Source of the DNA: Cellulomonas timonensis | Lineage (GTDB): Bacteria > Actinomycetota > Actinomycetes > Actinomycetales > Cellulomonadaceae | Length of the DNA stretch: 64,000 bases | Assembly (NCBI RefSeq): GCF_900046455.1 | Contig: NZ_FCOT01000011.1 | Location: forward strand, 310,001-374,000 | Direction of reading: 5' to 3' | Shown here: piece after piece, positions 1 through 8,595 of the stretch | How the letters are laid out: every line of letters begins with the position of its first letter | How positions within the stretch are numbered: position 1 is the first letter of the stretch | Made by a program: the position numbers and the translations under genes | The notes under the pieces: model-generated | Seen by the model: only the letters and a program-made list of their open reading frames with translations | Databases searched by the model: none | What the model was told of the DNA's origin: nothing

Positions 1-2
1 TC

Positions 3-428
3 GACAAGGTCGTGGGCACCACCTATTGGGACATCCTGCGCGCCACCGTGACCCGCTCGGACCCCAAGGAGTTCCTGTTCTTCAACCGGGACGCCGCCGG
101 CAAGGCGGCCGGCAAGGCGTTCGTGAACCGCCTGAAGGAGCGAACTGCCGATCGTGACCAGCCGATCAGCACCAAGGCGTTCCGCACCCAGCTCAAGGCC
201 ATCCAGCGCTACGGGCGCTCGGAGCCGTCGGACCTGTCGCTGATCACTCAGCCCACGCTGATCGCGAACGGTGACAACGATCGGATGGTCCCCTCGGCCC
301 TGTCCGAGGACCTGCATCGCCGGATCTCGGGATCCGAGCTGATCATCTACCCCGACTCCGGGCACGGCGGCATCTTCCAGTACCACGAGCAGTTCGCCCC
401 TGTGGTCGTGGAGTTCCTCGACCGCTGA
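3..428 (+). CDS. alpha/beta hydrolase, C-terminal part (5' end outside window)
   Basis: The reading frame is open from the first bases of the window, so the true start lies upstream. About 141 residues are visible. The segment LITQPTLIANGDNDRMVP followed by a PDSGHG motif about 35 residues later matches the end of the alpha/beta-hydrolase fold: the beta-strand carrying the acidic catalytic residue (D in GDNDRMV) and the catalytic His in SGHG. The nucleophile elbow is not in the window. The family covers esterases, haloperoxidases and epoxide hydrolases, so the substrate cannot be named. An inverted repeat follows the stop codon. Confidence 0.85.
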   Translation, partial: DKVVGTTYWDILRATVTRSDPKEFLFFNRDAAGKAAGKAFVNRLKERTADRDQPISTKAFRTQLKAIQRYGRSEPSDLSLITQPTLIANGDNDRMVPSALSEDLHRRISGSELIIYPDSGHGGIFQYHEQFAPVVVEFLDR

Positions 429-433
429 TCTCT

Positions 434-457
434 GCCTGGGCGCCCTCGGGTCCAGGC
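434..457 (+). terminator. possible terminator hairpin
   Basis: GCCTGG at 434-439 can pair with CCAGGC at 452-457 around a 12-nt loop, starting 5 nt after the hydrolase stop. No T-run follows, so this would be an atypical, GC-rich actinobacterial terminator at best. Confidence 0.3.
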
Positions 458-682
458 GCACATGGGGGCAGACCTGATCGATTCCAGTCTGAACCCGCGC
501 GCGCAGAGTGGGCGGATGTGGTCAGCCCCAGCGACCTCGATCGGATCGTGCTTGACGACGGCCCGGCTAGGCGAACAGACGACTCTAGCCCAATGCGTGC
601 CTGTGTGATCGTGGTTTGCGAAGTGATATTCGCCATGTTCGCACCCTGTCACAATGCACTTGCGATCATTGACTGGGTGCGT

Positions 683-699
683 TGACGTCGATAACGTCA
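683..699. promoter_or_regulatory. inverted repeat, possible operator
   Basis: TGACGT-cgata-ACGTCA is a perfect 6-bp inverted repeat with a 5-bp spacer in the intergenic region, about 140 bp before the secreted-protein start. The symmetry and location suggest binding of a dimeric regulator. The regulator is unknown. Confidence 0.35.
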
Positions 700-836
700 G
701 CAGCGTCGAAACGGGCATCTCGGACATGTCTGCGACGCTGCAGAGCCTTTCGATCCGTCAATGACGCCGGTTTGGTGCCACGTCGATCTCAGTGTCAACG
801 TTCCGTGCATCCAATTTCAAGAAAGAGGTGCTACAC

Positions 837-1205
837 ATGCGAAGACTCCGCAAGTTCGCTGCCGCGGCTGGTGCTGTGGCTGTCATGACGGTTGGCACCG
901 TCGCAGTCGCCACCCCGGCGTCAGCGGGCGATGGGGCGTGCTCCCTGGGGTACGCCTGCGCCTGGCAGCACTCGAACTACGACGGGTCCCGGGTGACCTT
1001 CCAGAACTTCATCAACAACTTCGGGAGCCTCAGTTTCGACAACCAAGCGAGTTCCCTCCGCAACAACGGCCGCACCTCGAATGCGGCCTTTTATTTGGAC
1101 GCCTACTTCCGTGGGTCCAGTGTCATTCTGAACCGCGGCTACCTGTGGTCCAACCTGCAGGGCACCGGGTTCCAGGACTCGATCTCGTCCGCAAGTTTCA
1201 TCTGA
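837..1205 (+). CDS. secreted I36/crystallin-like small protein
   Basis: This 122-residue precursor has a textbook signal peptide: RR/K n-region, an Ala/Val core and predicted cleavage after ATPASA at about residue 30. The mature part holds C35 and C41 (GACSLGYACAW) and the aromatic beta-rich layout YDGS-V-FQNFINNFGS...NQASSLRNNG, which resembles peptidase-inhibitor family I36/beta-gamma-crystallin-like domains of streptomycetes. The start is chosen for the strong GAAAGAGGTG ribosome site 6 nt before ATG 837; an in-frame start further upstream has none. Only 12 bp separate it from the next lipoprotein gene, so it may be co-transcribed with the export cassette. Family assignment is by pattern; inhibitory activity is not shown. 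Confidence 0.7.
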   Translation: MRRLRKFAAAAGAVAVMTVGTVAVATPASAGDGACSLGYACAWQHSNYDGSRVTFQNFINNFGSLSFDNQASSLRNNGRTSNAAFYLDAYFRGSSVILNRGYLWSNLQGTGFQDSISSASFI

Positions 1206-1217
1206 GATGAGGACCCC

Positions 1218-2102
1218 GTGAGTCTCACGCGGCTCGCGGGCAGTGGGGTCCTCGCCGCCACGTTGTTGCTTTCCGGCTGCGCCGGGCAGCTCGACGATGG
1301 CGGCGATGGCCCCGCCGGCCGCTACCAGGATCCGCTTGGCCTTCCGCTGGAAGGCCGTTCCGTCGATTTCTTCCTCTACGGCGCAGCCGTCGACTCTTTC
1401 ATGGCGGAATGCATGGCGCAGGCCGGCCATGAGTACACGGTCGCGACGTGGGATCTGAGCCTCCCGGCAGTCCCGGCGTACACCTCGCTCGGGTATCCGA
1501 ACTTGGACGCTGAACTCGTCCGGAATTACGGATATCGCGCTCCACGAGACCCCCGGGAGATTATTCCACCGGCTCCGCTCGATTCCGCGATCGGCGTTGG
1601 CGAGGAGGAGGCGTACCTGCGCGCGCAGCAGGAGTGCACCGACGAGTCTCGCGGCGCGGTGCCCGACATCGCTGAGTCGGCGAACATCCTCAGGAGACTC
1701 GACTCTAAGAGTCGTGAGGGTGTTCTGAGCGATGGCGAGGTCGCCTCGAGTGTTGACCGGTGGCGAGCGTGCGTGACGCGCGCTGATCCACCACTTGGTG
1801 ATCCGAGCGGCGGGCCGGACGACTTCCGAGTCTCCGTGCTGACAGCTGTTGACGCGCGGGACCATCCTGGACAGGTCGACACGATGACAGCAAAGGCGCC
1901 CGCAGATGAGATCGAGACTGCCATGATTGACGTCGAGTGCCGGAATGAGTCCGGTTATGACACCGCGTACTTCTCTGCTGTCGGCGAGGAGCAGGAGCGC
2001 CTGGTCTCCGAGTACAGCGACGCGCTTCAGGAAGTGGAGCAATCCATGCGCGGGATCCAGCAGGCGATCAACTTCTACGTGATCGAGGGGCAGGGCCGAT
2101 GA
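1218..2102 (+). CDS. putative lipoprotein of export cassette
   Basis: This 294-residue protein starts at GTG 1218. A short hydrophobic N-terminus ends in a lipobox (LLLSGC), indicating lipid anchoring on the outer face of the membrane. The body is acidic and contains Cys-containing helical segments such as FMAECMAQAGHEY and DRWRACVTRA, a pattern seen in many uncharacterised actinobacterial lipoproteins. It overlaps the next lipoprotein gene by 4 bp, implying translational coupling. No enzymatic motif is visible. A role as a partner of the downstream ABC transporter is inferred from position only. Confidence 0.7.
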   Translation: MSLTRLAGSGVLAATLLLSGCAGQLDDGGDGPAGRYQDPLGLPLEGRSVDFFLYGAAVDSFMAECMAQAGHEYTVATWDLSLPAVPAYTSLGYPNLDAELVRNYGYRAPRDPREIIPPAPLDSAIGVGEEEAYLRAQQECTDESRGAVPDIAESANILRRLDSKSREGVLSDGEVASSVDRWRACVTRADPPLGDPSGGPDDFRVSVLTAVDARDHPGQVDTMTAKAPADEIETAMIDVECRNESGYDTAYFSAVGEEQERLVSEYSDALQEVEQSMRGIQQAINFYVIEGQGR

Positions 2103-2845
2103 CGGCGGGGCGTCGTGGAGCATCCCGAGCGGCCGTCGCCGTCGGAGCGGTCGGGGTGGTGCTGCTGCTGGTCGGTTGCTCGTCGGACGACGGTGGCGTC
2201 GCCTCGCTGAAAGGCGAGGACGGCGGCGGTGAGGTCTCGGGCGGCTACGTCGACGAGAACACCGCGAACTACGCGGCGTGCCTGGAAGGCCTCGGACTGA
2301 GCGTGCACGCCGTCACCGGGTCCGGCCCTGTGAAGGGCTTCGCCGAGATCGAGAACGCCCGTCTCCTCGGCGACTCCGACACGTCCCCCATCGGCATCGA
2401 CGGGGTGGATCGTGATGCGGACGTCAAGGGATGCCGCGCGACGTTCCCCGGAGCCAAGGACACGCTCGACACGTCCATCGTCATCGACGCGCCGCCGGCG
2501 ACCACCGACGACGAGGTCGTCGAAGTGGGGCGGACGTGGGCGCAATGCGCACGCGACGCGGGCTTCGCCATGATCGCGGACCCGATCGTCGACACGGTCG
2601 TGATCCCCCAGGAGTTCACTCTCGACCAGGCAGCAGCACTCGGCACGGCGTGCTCTCAGCCGCTTCCTGCGCCAGATGCCGCCGCGCCGCGGTTCGAGTA
2701 CCAAGCAGCAGTCAAGGACGCCGTCACCGGTGGCATGGACATCGCCCCGTATGCGCAGGCGATCGAAGGCCCGATCTACGCCCAGGCTGTCGGCGGGCCG
2801 TCTGCCAGCGCGGCGCCCTCGGACGGAAGCACCGGCACGCCGTGA
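2099..2845 (+). CDS. putative lipoprotein of export cassette
   Basis: This 248-residue protein has a signal peptide ending in a lipobox (LLLVGC), then an acidic spacer. Segments such as YAACLEGLGL and WAQCARDAGF recall the Cys-x-x-x-Gly helices of the preceding lipoprotein, so the two may be diverged relatives. ATG 2099 overlaps the previous stop (ATGA), and its own stop overlaps the GTG start of the adaptor gene. It is very likely exported and membrane anchored. Biochemical function unknown. Confidence 0.7.
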   Translation: MTAGRRGASRAAVAVGAVGVVLLLVGCSSDDGGVASLKGEDGGGEVSGGYVDENTANYAACLEGLGLSVHAVTGSGPVKGFAEIENARLLGDSDTSPIGIDGVDRDADVKGCRATFPGAKDTLDTSIVIDAPPATTDDEVVEVGRTWAQCARDAGFAMIADPIVDTVVIPQEFTLDQAAALGTACSQPLPAPDAAAPRFEYQAAVKDAVTGGMDIAPYAQAIEGPIYAQAVGGPSASAAPSDGSTGTP

Positions 2846-4320
2846 GCGGTGCGATGAAGGTCGTCGCTGCGATGGGCATGCTCGTGGTGCTCGCTGTGGC
2901 GACGATCGGCGCGGTCCGTTTGACCACGTCGCGCGACGGCGAGACGACGCAGGCGGCAGACATGCGCACGGCGGTGGTCGAGCAGGGCGCGCTCGCAGCG
3001 GGGATGCGCCTGACCGGCACACTGACCCGCGGGCAGGTGACCCCGCTATCCGGCACGGGCGACGGGGTGCTCACCGCGCTCCCGGCGCCAGGAGCGCAGG
3101 TCGCGGCCGGTGAGGTGCTCTACGAGGTCGACGGCAGGCCGGTGTTCTTGCTCTCCGGCACGGCGCCGCTCTGGCGCTCCCTCGGGCTCGGTGACACGGG
3201 CAAGGACGTCCTCGCGCTCAAGGTGGCACTCGCAGCGCTCGGGCACGACGTCGGCGACGTGTCGACCGACGTGTTCGACGCCGCGACGTCGAATGCCGTG
3301 GCGGCCCTCTACGCGTCGGTTGGACAGGCGCCGCCCACGGAGACGACCGACGGCGCCAAGGCGATCACGGAGGCGCAGGCAGCGATCGACGCGGCGCAGA
3401 GGTCGGTCGTGGCCGCCCGGAAGGCGCTCGCAGACGCCGGCGCGGCCCCGGTCGCGCTCGTGGTCGCCCAGGCGGACGCGGCCGTCGCCGAGGCCGCCGC
3501 GGCGCTGGACGAGGCGAACGCCGCCGGGACGGGCGCCGCGCTGGCCCAGGCGCAGCTCGACGCGGCCAAGACGGCGCGCGCGGCGCTCGACGCGGCGCCG
3601 GACGTGACAGCGCAGCGTCAGGCTGTCGACGACGCGGTGAAGCAGCTCGCGGCGACGAAGACCGCCCTCGCCGTCGCCCGCGCTCAGTCAGTCGGACCGG
3701 AGCAGGTGACGATGCTGAACGCGTCGTCGATCCGTGTCGAGTCAGTGGTCGGTCGGCTCGGTGGCCCGGTGGGCGGCGAGATCGTGCGGTGGACGGGCAT
3801 GACCACGTTCGTCGAGGCCCCGCTCACGGCGTCGCAGCACGCGGCACTCGCCATCGGCGCCACTGTCCAGGTCCTGCTCCCGTCCGGCGGCAGCGTCGAG
3901 GGGACGGTCGCGTCCGTCGGCAGCGCAGGAGCCGCCGACGGGCAGCCCGGCACGGACGACGGGCGCGCAGACAGGGCGGGTGCAGACGGGGCCGGTGTGG
4001 ACAGTGCGGGAGCCGCGGAGGGCGGAGCCGCAACGGTGGTGAAGCCGGTGCTGCGCGTCGACATCGCCGACCAGGACGCCGTCGCGCCGCTCGCCGGGTC
4101 GGCCGTCACCATCGAGATGTCGACCGACGTCGTGCAGGACGCGCTCATCGTGCCGGTCACAGCGCTGCTCGCGCTCGCCGAGGGGGGCTACGCCGTCGAG
4201 CGCGTCACCGAAGCCGACGACGTCGAGCTCGTCGGGGTCGAGGTCGGGCTCATCGCCGAGGCACGCGTCCAGGTCACCGGCGCCGGTGTGAAGGCGGGCG
4301 ACCGGGTGCGGATCCCGTGA
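2842..4320 (+). CDS. HlyD/MacA-like periplasmic adaptor with peptidoglycan-binding-like domain
   Basis: This protein has 492 residues from GTG 2842, which overlaps the preceding stop as GTGA; an in-frame ATG lies 12 nt further in. An N-terminal membrane anchor is followed by a beta-barrel/lipoyl-like half-motif, then a peptidoglycan-binding-like module (LGDTGKDVLALKVALAALGHDVG) and an Ala-rich coiled coil (roughly residues 165-280). A second half-motif and a Gly/Ala/Asp linker (GTDDGRADRAGADGAG) precede the C-terminal barrel. This architecture accompanies FtsX/MacB-type ABC transporters in Gram-positive bacteria, where it links the transporter to the wall. It is coupled to the ATPase gene downstream. 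Confidence 0.85.
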   Translation: MSGAMKVVAAMGMLVVLAVATIGAVRLTTSRDGETTQAADMRTAVVEQGALAAGMRLTGTLTRGQVTPLSGTGDGVLTALPAPGAQVAAGEVLYEVDGRPVFLLSGTAPLWRSLGLGDTGKDVLALKVALAALGHDVGDVSTDVFDAATSNAVAALYASVGQAPPTETTDGAKAITEAQAAIDAAQRSVVAARKALADAGAAPVALVVAQADAAVAEAAAALDEANAAGTGAALAQAQLDAAKTARAALDAAPDVTAQRQAVDDAVKQLAATKTALAVARAQSVGPEQVTMLNASSIRVESVVGRLGGPVGGEIVRWTGMTTFVEAPLTASQHAALAIGATVQVLLPSGGSVEGTVASVGSAGAADGQPGTDDGRADRAGADGAGVDSAGAAEGGAATVVKPVLRVDIADQDAVAPLAGSAVTIEMSTDVVQDALIVPVTALLALAEGGYAVERVTEADDVELVGVEVGLIAEARVQVTGAGVKAGDRVRIP

Positions 4321-5021
4321 CCCAAGCGGTCGACGCGCCGGCCCTCGCGGTGCGGAACGTCTCCAAGGACTTCCCGAGCGGGGGTGGGACGCTCCGGGTG
4401 CTGCATGGCATCGACCTGGAGATCGGCCCGTCGGCGCAGGTCGCGATCGTCGGCCCGTCGGGCTCGGGGAAGTCCACGCTCCTGTCGATCATGGGGACCC
4501 TGGAGAACCCGACGACAGGAGACGTCGTCGTCGGCGGGGCCTCGACGGCGACGATGACGGACGGCGACAAGGCGGCGTTGCGGTCGCGCGCCTTCGGGTT
4601 CGTCTTTCAGCAGTTCCACCTCCTGGAGCACATCGACGCGACCCGCAACGTCGAGCTCGGCCTCCTCTACGCGGGGTTCACGCCGAAGGAGCGCCGTGAG
4701 CGGGCCCTGAGCGCCCTCGACAGGGTCGGCCTGGGGCGGCGCGCGGACCACCGCCCAGGGCAGCTCTCGGGGGGTGAGCAGCAGCGTGTCGCCATCGCCC
4801 GGGCCATCGCGCACGATCCGCGGGTGGTGTTCGCGGACGAGCCGACAGGCGCCCTCGACCAGGCGACCGGCGCCTCCGTCATGGACCTGCTTCGTGGGCT
4901 GACGGCGACGGCGCTCGTCGTCATCACCCACGACGCGGCCATCGCCGACTCGCTTCCCCGTCGCGTGAGGATGCGAGACGGGCGGATCGAGCAGGACGTC
5001 GACCAGGAGGCGCGAGCGTGA
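4317..5021 (+). CDS. ABC transporter ATP-binding protein (MacB/LolD type)
   Basis: This 234-residue ATPase starts at GTG 4317, overlapping the adaptor stop. Walker A GPSGSGKST, the Q-loop region FGFVFQQFHLL, the signature LSGGEQQRVAIARAI and Walker B VVFADEPTGALD are all intact, followed by the switch histidine (VVITHD). Sequence and context match the LolD/MacB/FtsE subgroup, which drives mechanotransmission or export of peptides and lipoproteins rather than import. The permease gene follows with a 4-bp overlap. Confidence 0.93.
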   Translation: MTQAVDAPALAVRNVSKDFPSGGGTLRVLHGIDLEIGPSAQVAIVGPSGSGKSTLLSIMGTLENPTTGDVVVGGASTATMTDGDKAALRSRAFGFVFQQFHLLEHIDATRNVELGLLYAGFTPKERRERALSALDRVGLGRRADHRPGQLSGGEQQRVAIARAIAHDPRVVFADEPTGALDQATGASVMDLLRGLTATALVVITHDAAIADSLPRRVRMRDGRIEQDVDQEARA

Positions 5022-6193
5022 GGCTCCGGCTGTCGGTCGCCGACACCCTGGCCACGGCGACTCTCGGCCCGCGGTCACGCCCGACGCGGTCGTTGCTGTC
5101 GATGCTCGGCGTCGCGATCGGGATCGCGACGCTCGTCGCTGTGATCGGGATCGCCGGCACCAACCAGGCGCACACACGGACACAGCTCGAGGCGCTCGGC
5201 GCGAACGTGCTGGAGGTGACGCCCGGCGACGGGCCGGATGGGCCCATCCCTCTGCCCACGTCCGCGGCGGCGATGATCCGCCGGATCGGGCCCGTTGAGG
5301 GCGCAGCGGCGCTGCGGGACCTCCCGGCACACAAGGCGTACCGCACCGACCTCGTCCCGGCGACGATGGGAAGCGGGATCACCGTCGCCGCCGTCGAGCC
5401 CGAGCTCGCGAACGCGATGGACCTCGCGGTCGCCGACGGAAGGTGGTTCGACGACGCGACCAGCGCCGTTCCCGGTGTCGTCCTGGGCTCGCGGGCAGCG
5501 CAGCTCCTCGGGGTCTCGGCCGTCGGCCAGCGGGTCTGGATCGGTGACGAGTGGTACGGGGTGCTCGGCGTCCTGGCGCCGGCGCAGCTCGCGCCGCAGT
5601 TCGACATGAAGGCCCTCATCGGGGACGAGTGGGCCATCGCGCACGTCGGCGACCCACAGATCACCACCATCTACGTCCGTTCGCGCAGCGGCGCGGCGTC
5701 CGAGGTCAGGGCAGTCATCCCGTCCACGGCGAACCCCGCCGCCCCGTTCGCCGTGACGGTCGCCGCGCCGTCCCGCCTGGAACAGGCCCAGACCGCCGTC
5801 GACGAGTCGTACCGCGCGCTGGCGCTCGGGCTGGCCGCGATCGCGCTCCTCGTCGGCGCGATCGGCATCGTCAACACGATGGTCATCGCCGTCCTCGAAC
5901 GTCGCGGCGAGATCGGCCTGCGTCGAGCCGTCGGCGCGCGCGCCGGGCAGGTGCGGTTGCAGTTCGTCGTCGAGGCCGCGCTGATCGGGCTGGCTGGCGG
6001 AGCGGCAGGGGCCGTCCTCGGCGTTCTCGTGACGCTTGGCTACGGCGCGGTCACCACGATGACGCCGAGGGTCGACCCCGTGGCGTGCGCGGCGGGCGTC
6101 GTGCTCGCCGTCCTGGTCGGCGCGCTCGCGGGCGCGTACCCGGCATCCCGCGCGGCCAGGCTCTCCCCGACGCAGGCCCTCCGCGGAGGCTGA
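5018..6193 (+). CDS. ABC transporter permease (FtsX/MacB family)
   Basis: This 391-residue protein shows the MacB layout: a first membrane segment near residues 25-45 (SMLGVAIGIATLVAVIGIAGT), a large extracytoplasmic domain, then three clustered membrane segments near the C-terminus (about 270-385), including the FtsX-like stretch ERRGEIGLRRAVGAR. It ends SRAARLSPTQALRGG, typical of the family. GTG 5018 overlaps the ATPase stop. With the adaptor and two lipoproteins it forms a complete envelope export or remodelling unit. Confidence 0.92.
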   Translation: MRLRLSVADTLATATLGPRSRPTRSLLSMLGVAIGIATLVAVIGIAGTNQAHTRTQLEALGANVLEVTPGDGPDGPIPLPTSAAAMIRRIGPVEGAAALRDLPAHKAYRTDLVPATMGSGITVAAVEPELANAMDLAVADGRWFDDATSAVPGVVLGSRAAQLLGVSAVGQRVWIGDEWYGVLGVLAPAQLAPQFDMKALIGDEWAIAHVGDPQITTIYVRSRSGAASEVRAVIPSTANPAAPFAVTVAAPSRLEQAQTAVDESYRALALGLAAIALLVGAIGIVNTMVIAVLERRGEIGLRRAVGARAGQVRLQFVVEAALIGLAGGAAGAVLGVLVTLGYGAVTTMTPRVDPVACAAGVVLAVLVGALAGAYPASRAARLSPTQALRGG

Positions 6194-6268
6194 CCGCCGC
6201 CGAGCTCGCCACGGCCGCGGGGCGGGTCGACGCACTGGCGCCATGCGGAGGTTCGGGGCCCCACGAGA

Positions 6269-6274
6269 TACCGT
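6269..6274 (+). promoter_or_regulatory. -10 element for leaderless Wadjet-like operon
   Basis: TACCGT (TAnnnT consensus) sits 6 nt before ATG 6281, the spacing expected for a leaderless transcript starting at or next to the A of the start codon. No ribosome site precedes that ATG, which supports this reading. No good -35 is visible. Confidence 0.45.
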
Positions 6275-6280
6275 CCGTGC

Positions 6281-7795
6281 ATGATCGGTGCGGGCCTGGG
6301 ACGAATGTCGGACGACCCGATGACCCGCAGGATGAAGGCCCTGGCGTGCACGGCGCCGCTGCATGACCTGGACACCCGCAAGGGGTTGCTCGAGTGGGTC
6401 GACGCGGACCGCTACCAGATGGCCGAGATCGCGCTGCACCTGATCGACCAGGTGACGATCGCGATGGACTTCGACCGGGGCGCGGACCACGAGCTGGTGG
6501 TGGCCCGGACCCGTCCGTTCGTGGCCGCGCAGGCGCCCGAGCGGGACAGCGCGGAGCATGACCGGGTGGCCCGTTGGGTGCTGGACAACCTGATCAACGT
6601 GGGCTCGCAGGATCGTGGCTTCGAGGTGGTTTACGGGTCGCTGGGCGCCGGGGGCGCGTATGAGCGTCGGACGTGGACGTTCAAGCTGCTGGTCGAGCTC
6701 GCGTCGAGCGACGGCGATGTGTACCTGCGCTCGACGGATGAGGCGATCAACGTGCTGGTCGGCGCGCTGGACACCGATGTGGAATCGGCGCAGGAGGCTG
6801 CCGAGACCAAGTTGGAGGCCCTGATCGCGGGCGGCCGGTTGTCGGACGCGCAGGCCGTCGCGATCGAGGCCCGCCTGCGCACCATCCAGTACGCCGACCG
6901 GCTGCGCCGCCAGCTCGAGGCGACCCGTCGCGACGTGCGGTCGGTGGACTGGGCGCGCGAGGTGCCGGACCTCATCGACGAGGCGCTGACCCACGTGGCG
7001 ACACGGTTCCGGGCCGAGACGTCGATCCTCACGAACATCACCACCGCGCGCGACGAGGCCGACGACCCGGTGCACAAGCGCAAGGCCGCCGAGCTGGTCG
7101 ACATCGTCAAGGAGTGCGTGCGCCGCCACTCCCAGCTGCAGGCCCACCTGCAGCGCGCGGGCGCCACGTTCCGCGCCGAGCAGGACCGCCAGCAGTTCTC
7201 CGGGCCGCCGCGCCGCGAGACCGTCGACCTGTTCGGCCAGTTGCTGATGCCGACCCTGGCGCTGCCGGTGGCGGACGCGGCGAAGGTGACGGGCGCGTTC
7301 TTCCGGGCGGGCACGGGCGTCGCGGTGCATGGCGTGCCGCGCCTGATCGACGTCGTGTACCTGCTGCTGGCGCCGCCGATCGAGCGGGACGACCTGGGGG
7401 AGGAGCTGCCCGACCCCGATCTGGCCGCGGCCGCCGACCCGGACGTGTTCAGCGTGGAGCAGTGGGACGAGGCCGACCGGCTGCTCACCGTCGACGGCAT
7501 GCCGCGCCGGTTGTCGGCGCTGCTGGCCGAGGCCCGGGCCGCCGACCCGGCGTTGCCGCACCTCATCGCGCTGCGCGTGCTGCACGCGGTGGACCCCGGG
7601 GTGAGCGGCGCCGTGCGCCAGGGTGATGAGCGGGTGCTGGTCGCGGTGGACGACGGCACCGAGTTGGACGACCCGGAGTTCGGCGGCTCGGACCTGCTGG
7701 TGGGGCTCGCGGCACTGGCCCCGCCGAGCGCAGCGGGCGGCGACGACGGCAGCAGCACGCACGAGCAGGACGACGAGATCGAGGAAGTCGCATGA
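6281..7795 (+). CDS. Wadjet/MksF-like kleisin-type subunit (JetA-like)
   Basis: This 504-residue cytosolic protein is the first gene of a three-gene SMC operon. The segment YLRSTDEAINVLVGALDTDVESAQ, followed by long charged helices (ARLRTIQYADRLRRQLEATRRDVRSVDW), resembles the kleisin-like JetA/MksF subunits of Wadjet and MukBEF-type condensins that bridge the SMC heads. The C-terminus is acidic (HEQDDEIEEVA). I do not see the DUF3375 or DUF2397 hallmarks of classical type I/II JetA, so it may be type III-like or a separate actinobacterial branch. The start at 6281 is supported by a -10 element at leaderless spacing. It overlaps the next gene by 4 bp. Confidence 0.65.
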   Translation: MIGAGLGRMSDDPMTRRMKALACTAPLHDLDTRKGLLEWVDADRYQMAEIALHLIDQVTIAMDFDRGADHELVVARTRPFVAAQAPERDSAEHDRVARWVLDNLINVGSQDRGFEVVYGSLGAGGAYERRTWTFKLLVELASSDGDVYLRSTDEAINVLVGALDTDVESAQEAAETKLEALIAGGRLSDAQAVAIEARLRTIQYADRLRRQLEATRRDVRSVDWAREVPDLIDEALTHVATRFRAETSILTNITTARDEADDPVHKRKAAELVDIVKECVRRHSQLQAHLQRAGATFRAEQDRQQFSGPPRRETVDLFGQLLMPTLALPVADAAKVTGAFFRAGTGVAVHGVPRLIDVVYLLLAPPIERDDLGEELPDPDLAAAADPDVFSVEQWDEADRLLTVDGMPRRLSALLAEARAADPALPHLIALRVLHAVDPGVSGAVRQGDERVLVAVDDGTELDDPEFGGSDLLVGLAALAPPSAAGGDDGSSTHEQDDEIEEVA

Positions 7796-8583
7796 GCACC
7801 ATCACCGATGACGTCGCCGCCGCCGCGCGCCTGGTCGAGTGGGGCCTGCGCCCCCGCCAGGTCCCCGCGCGCGACCTGGAGTACGCCGACCTGGTGCGCC
7901 GGCACGGCGAGGACGACGCGTTCGCGGACCTGGTCAAGGCCGTCGCCGCCGGCTTCAACCTGCTGATCCTGGACGTCGACCCGCGCTCCGGCATCGTGCT
8001 GGCGCCGCGGGAGGACTCGGTGTTCGCGGTGCGGATCGAGGAGTACGCCAAGCGGACCGCGCTCTCGAGCCGCGGCACCGACAAGGTGGTGCACGGCATC
8101 GCGCACCTGGCCGTCGCCGCACTCGCGTACCCGCGCCCGGACGACCTGGCCAACGACAGCTACGTGGGCTACGTGACAGTGGACCAGGTGGACGGCGTCG
8201 TGCGTGACGCGTGCCGGGTGCTCGACGAGCGCGCCGCGCAGGCCGAGGAGAACAACGACCCGCTCGAGACGGCCCCCGAGCTCGAGCGCGCTTGGCGGGC
8301 CTACGCGCGCCGCCCTGCCGCGGCGGGCACCAAGGACGGCCGTGCGGCGTCCGACACCACGCGCGGCATGGTCGCCAAGGCTGTGCGGTTCCTCGCCGAC
8401 CAGGGCTTCCTGGTGGTGCGCAACGACGAGAACGGCGGGGCGTACCGCACCACGCCCCGGTTCCAGGTCCAGGTCCGCGAGCTCGCGGCGAACGCCGCGT
8501 TCCGCGAGCTGACCGGCCTGGGCGTCGTCACCGTCACCGACGCCGCCGGCTCGCTGCACGCCGTCCACACCGACACCCTCTGA
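7792..8583 (+). CDS. MksE/JetB-like winged-helix subunit
   Basis: This 263-residue protein is translationally coupled to the kleisin-like gene (ATGA overlap). Predicted features are an N-terminal helical region (residues 1-75), a basic winged-helix-like middle (EEYAKRTALSSRGTDKVVHGIAHLAVAALAYP) and a C-terminal wHTH-like segment (MVAKAVRFLADQGFLVVRNDENGGAYRTTPRFQVQVREL). This matches the size, position and general make-up of MksE/JetB proteins, which bind the kleisin in SMC-MukBEF-like complexes. The assignment relies chiefly on gene order next to the SMC ATPase. Confidence 0.6.
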   Translation: MSTITDDVAAAARLVEWGLRPRQVPARDLEYADLVRRHGEDDAFADLVKAVAAGFNLLILDVDPRSGIVLAPREDSVFAVRIEEYAKRTALSSRGTDKVVHGIAHLAVAALAYPRPDDLANDSYVGYVTVDQVDGVVRDACRVLDERAAQAEENNDPLETAPELERAWRAYARRPAAAGTKDGRAASDTTRGMVAKAVRFLADQGFLVVRNDENGGAYRTTPRFQVQVRELAANAAFRELTGLGVVTVTDAAGSLHAVHTDTL

Positions 8584-8595
8584 GGTCAGCACCCC

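Larger units (their letters stand above)
429..836. other. non-coding interval with regulatory signals
   Basis: This 408-bp gap has no convincing gene. Open frames on either strand lack ribosome sites and recognisable protein features. It holds a hairpin just after the hydrolase stop (434-457), a stretch less GC-rich than its surroundings around 600-720, and the palindrome at 683-699. It probably contains the promoter of the secreted protein that starts at 837. Confidence 0.5.

Noticed and set aside
921-2123. A 400-codon antisense frame across the first lipoprotein gene
   Set aside because: Composition-driven shadow; the sense gene has a signal peptide and lipobox.
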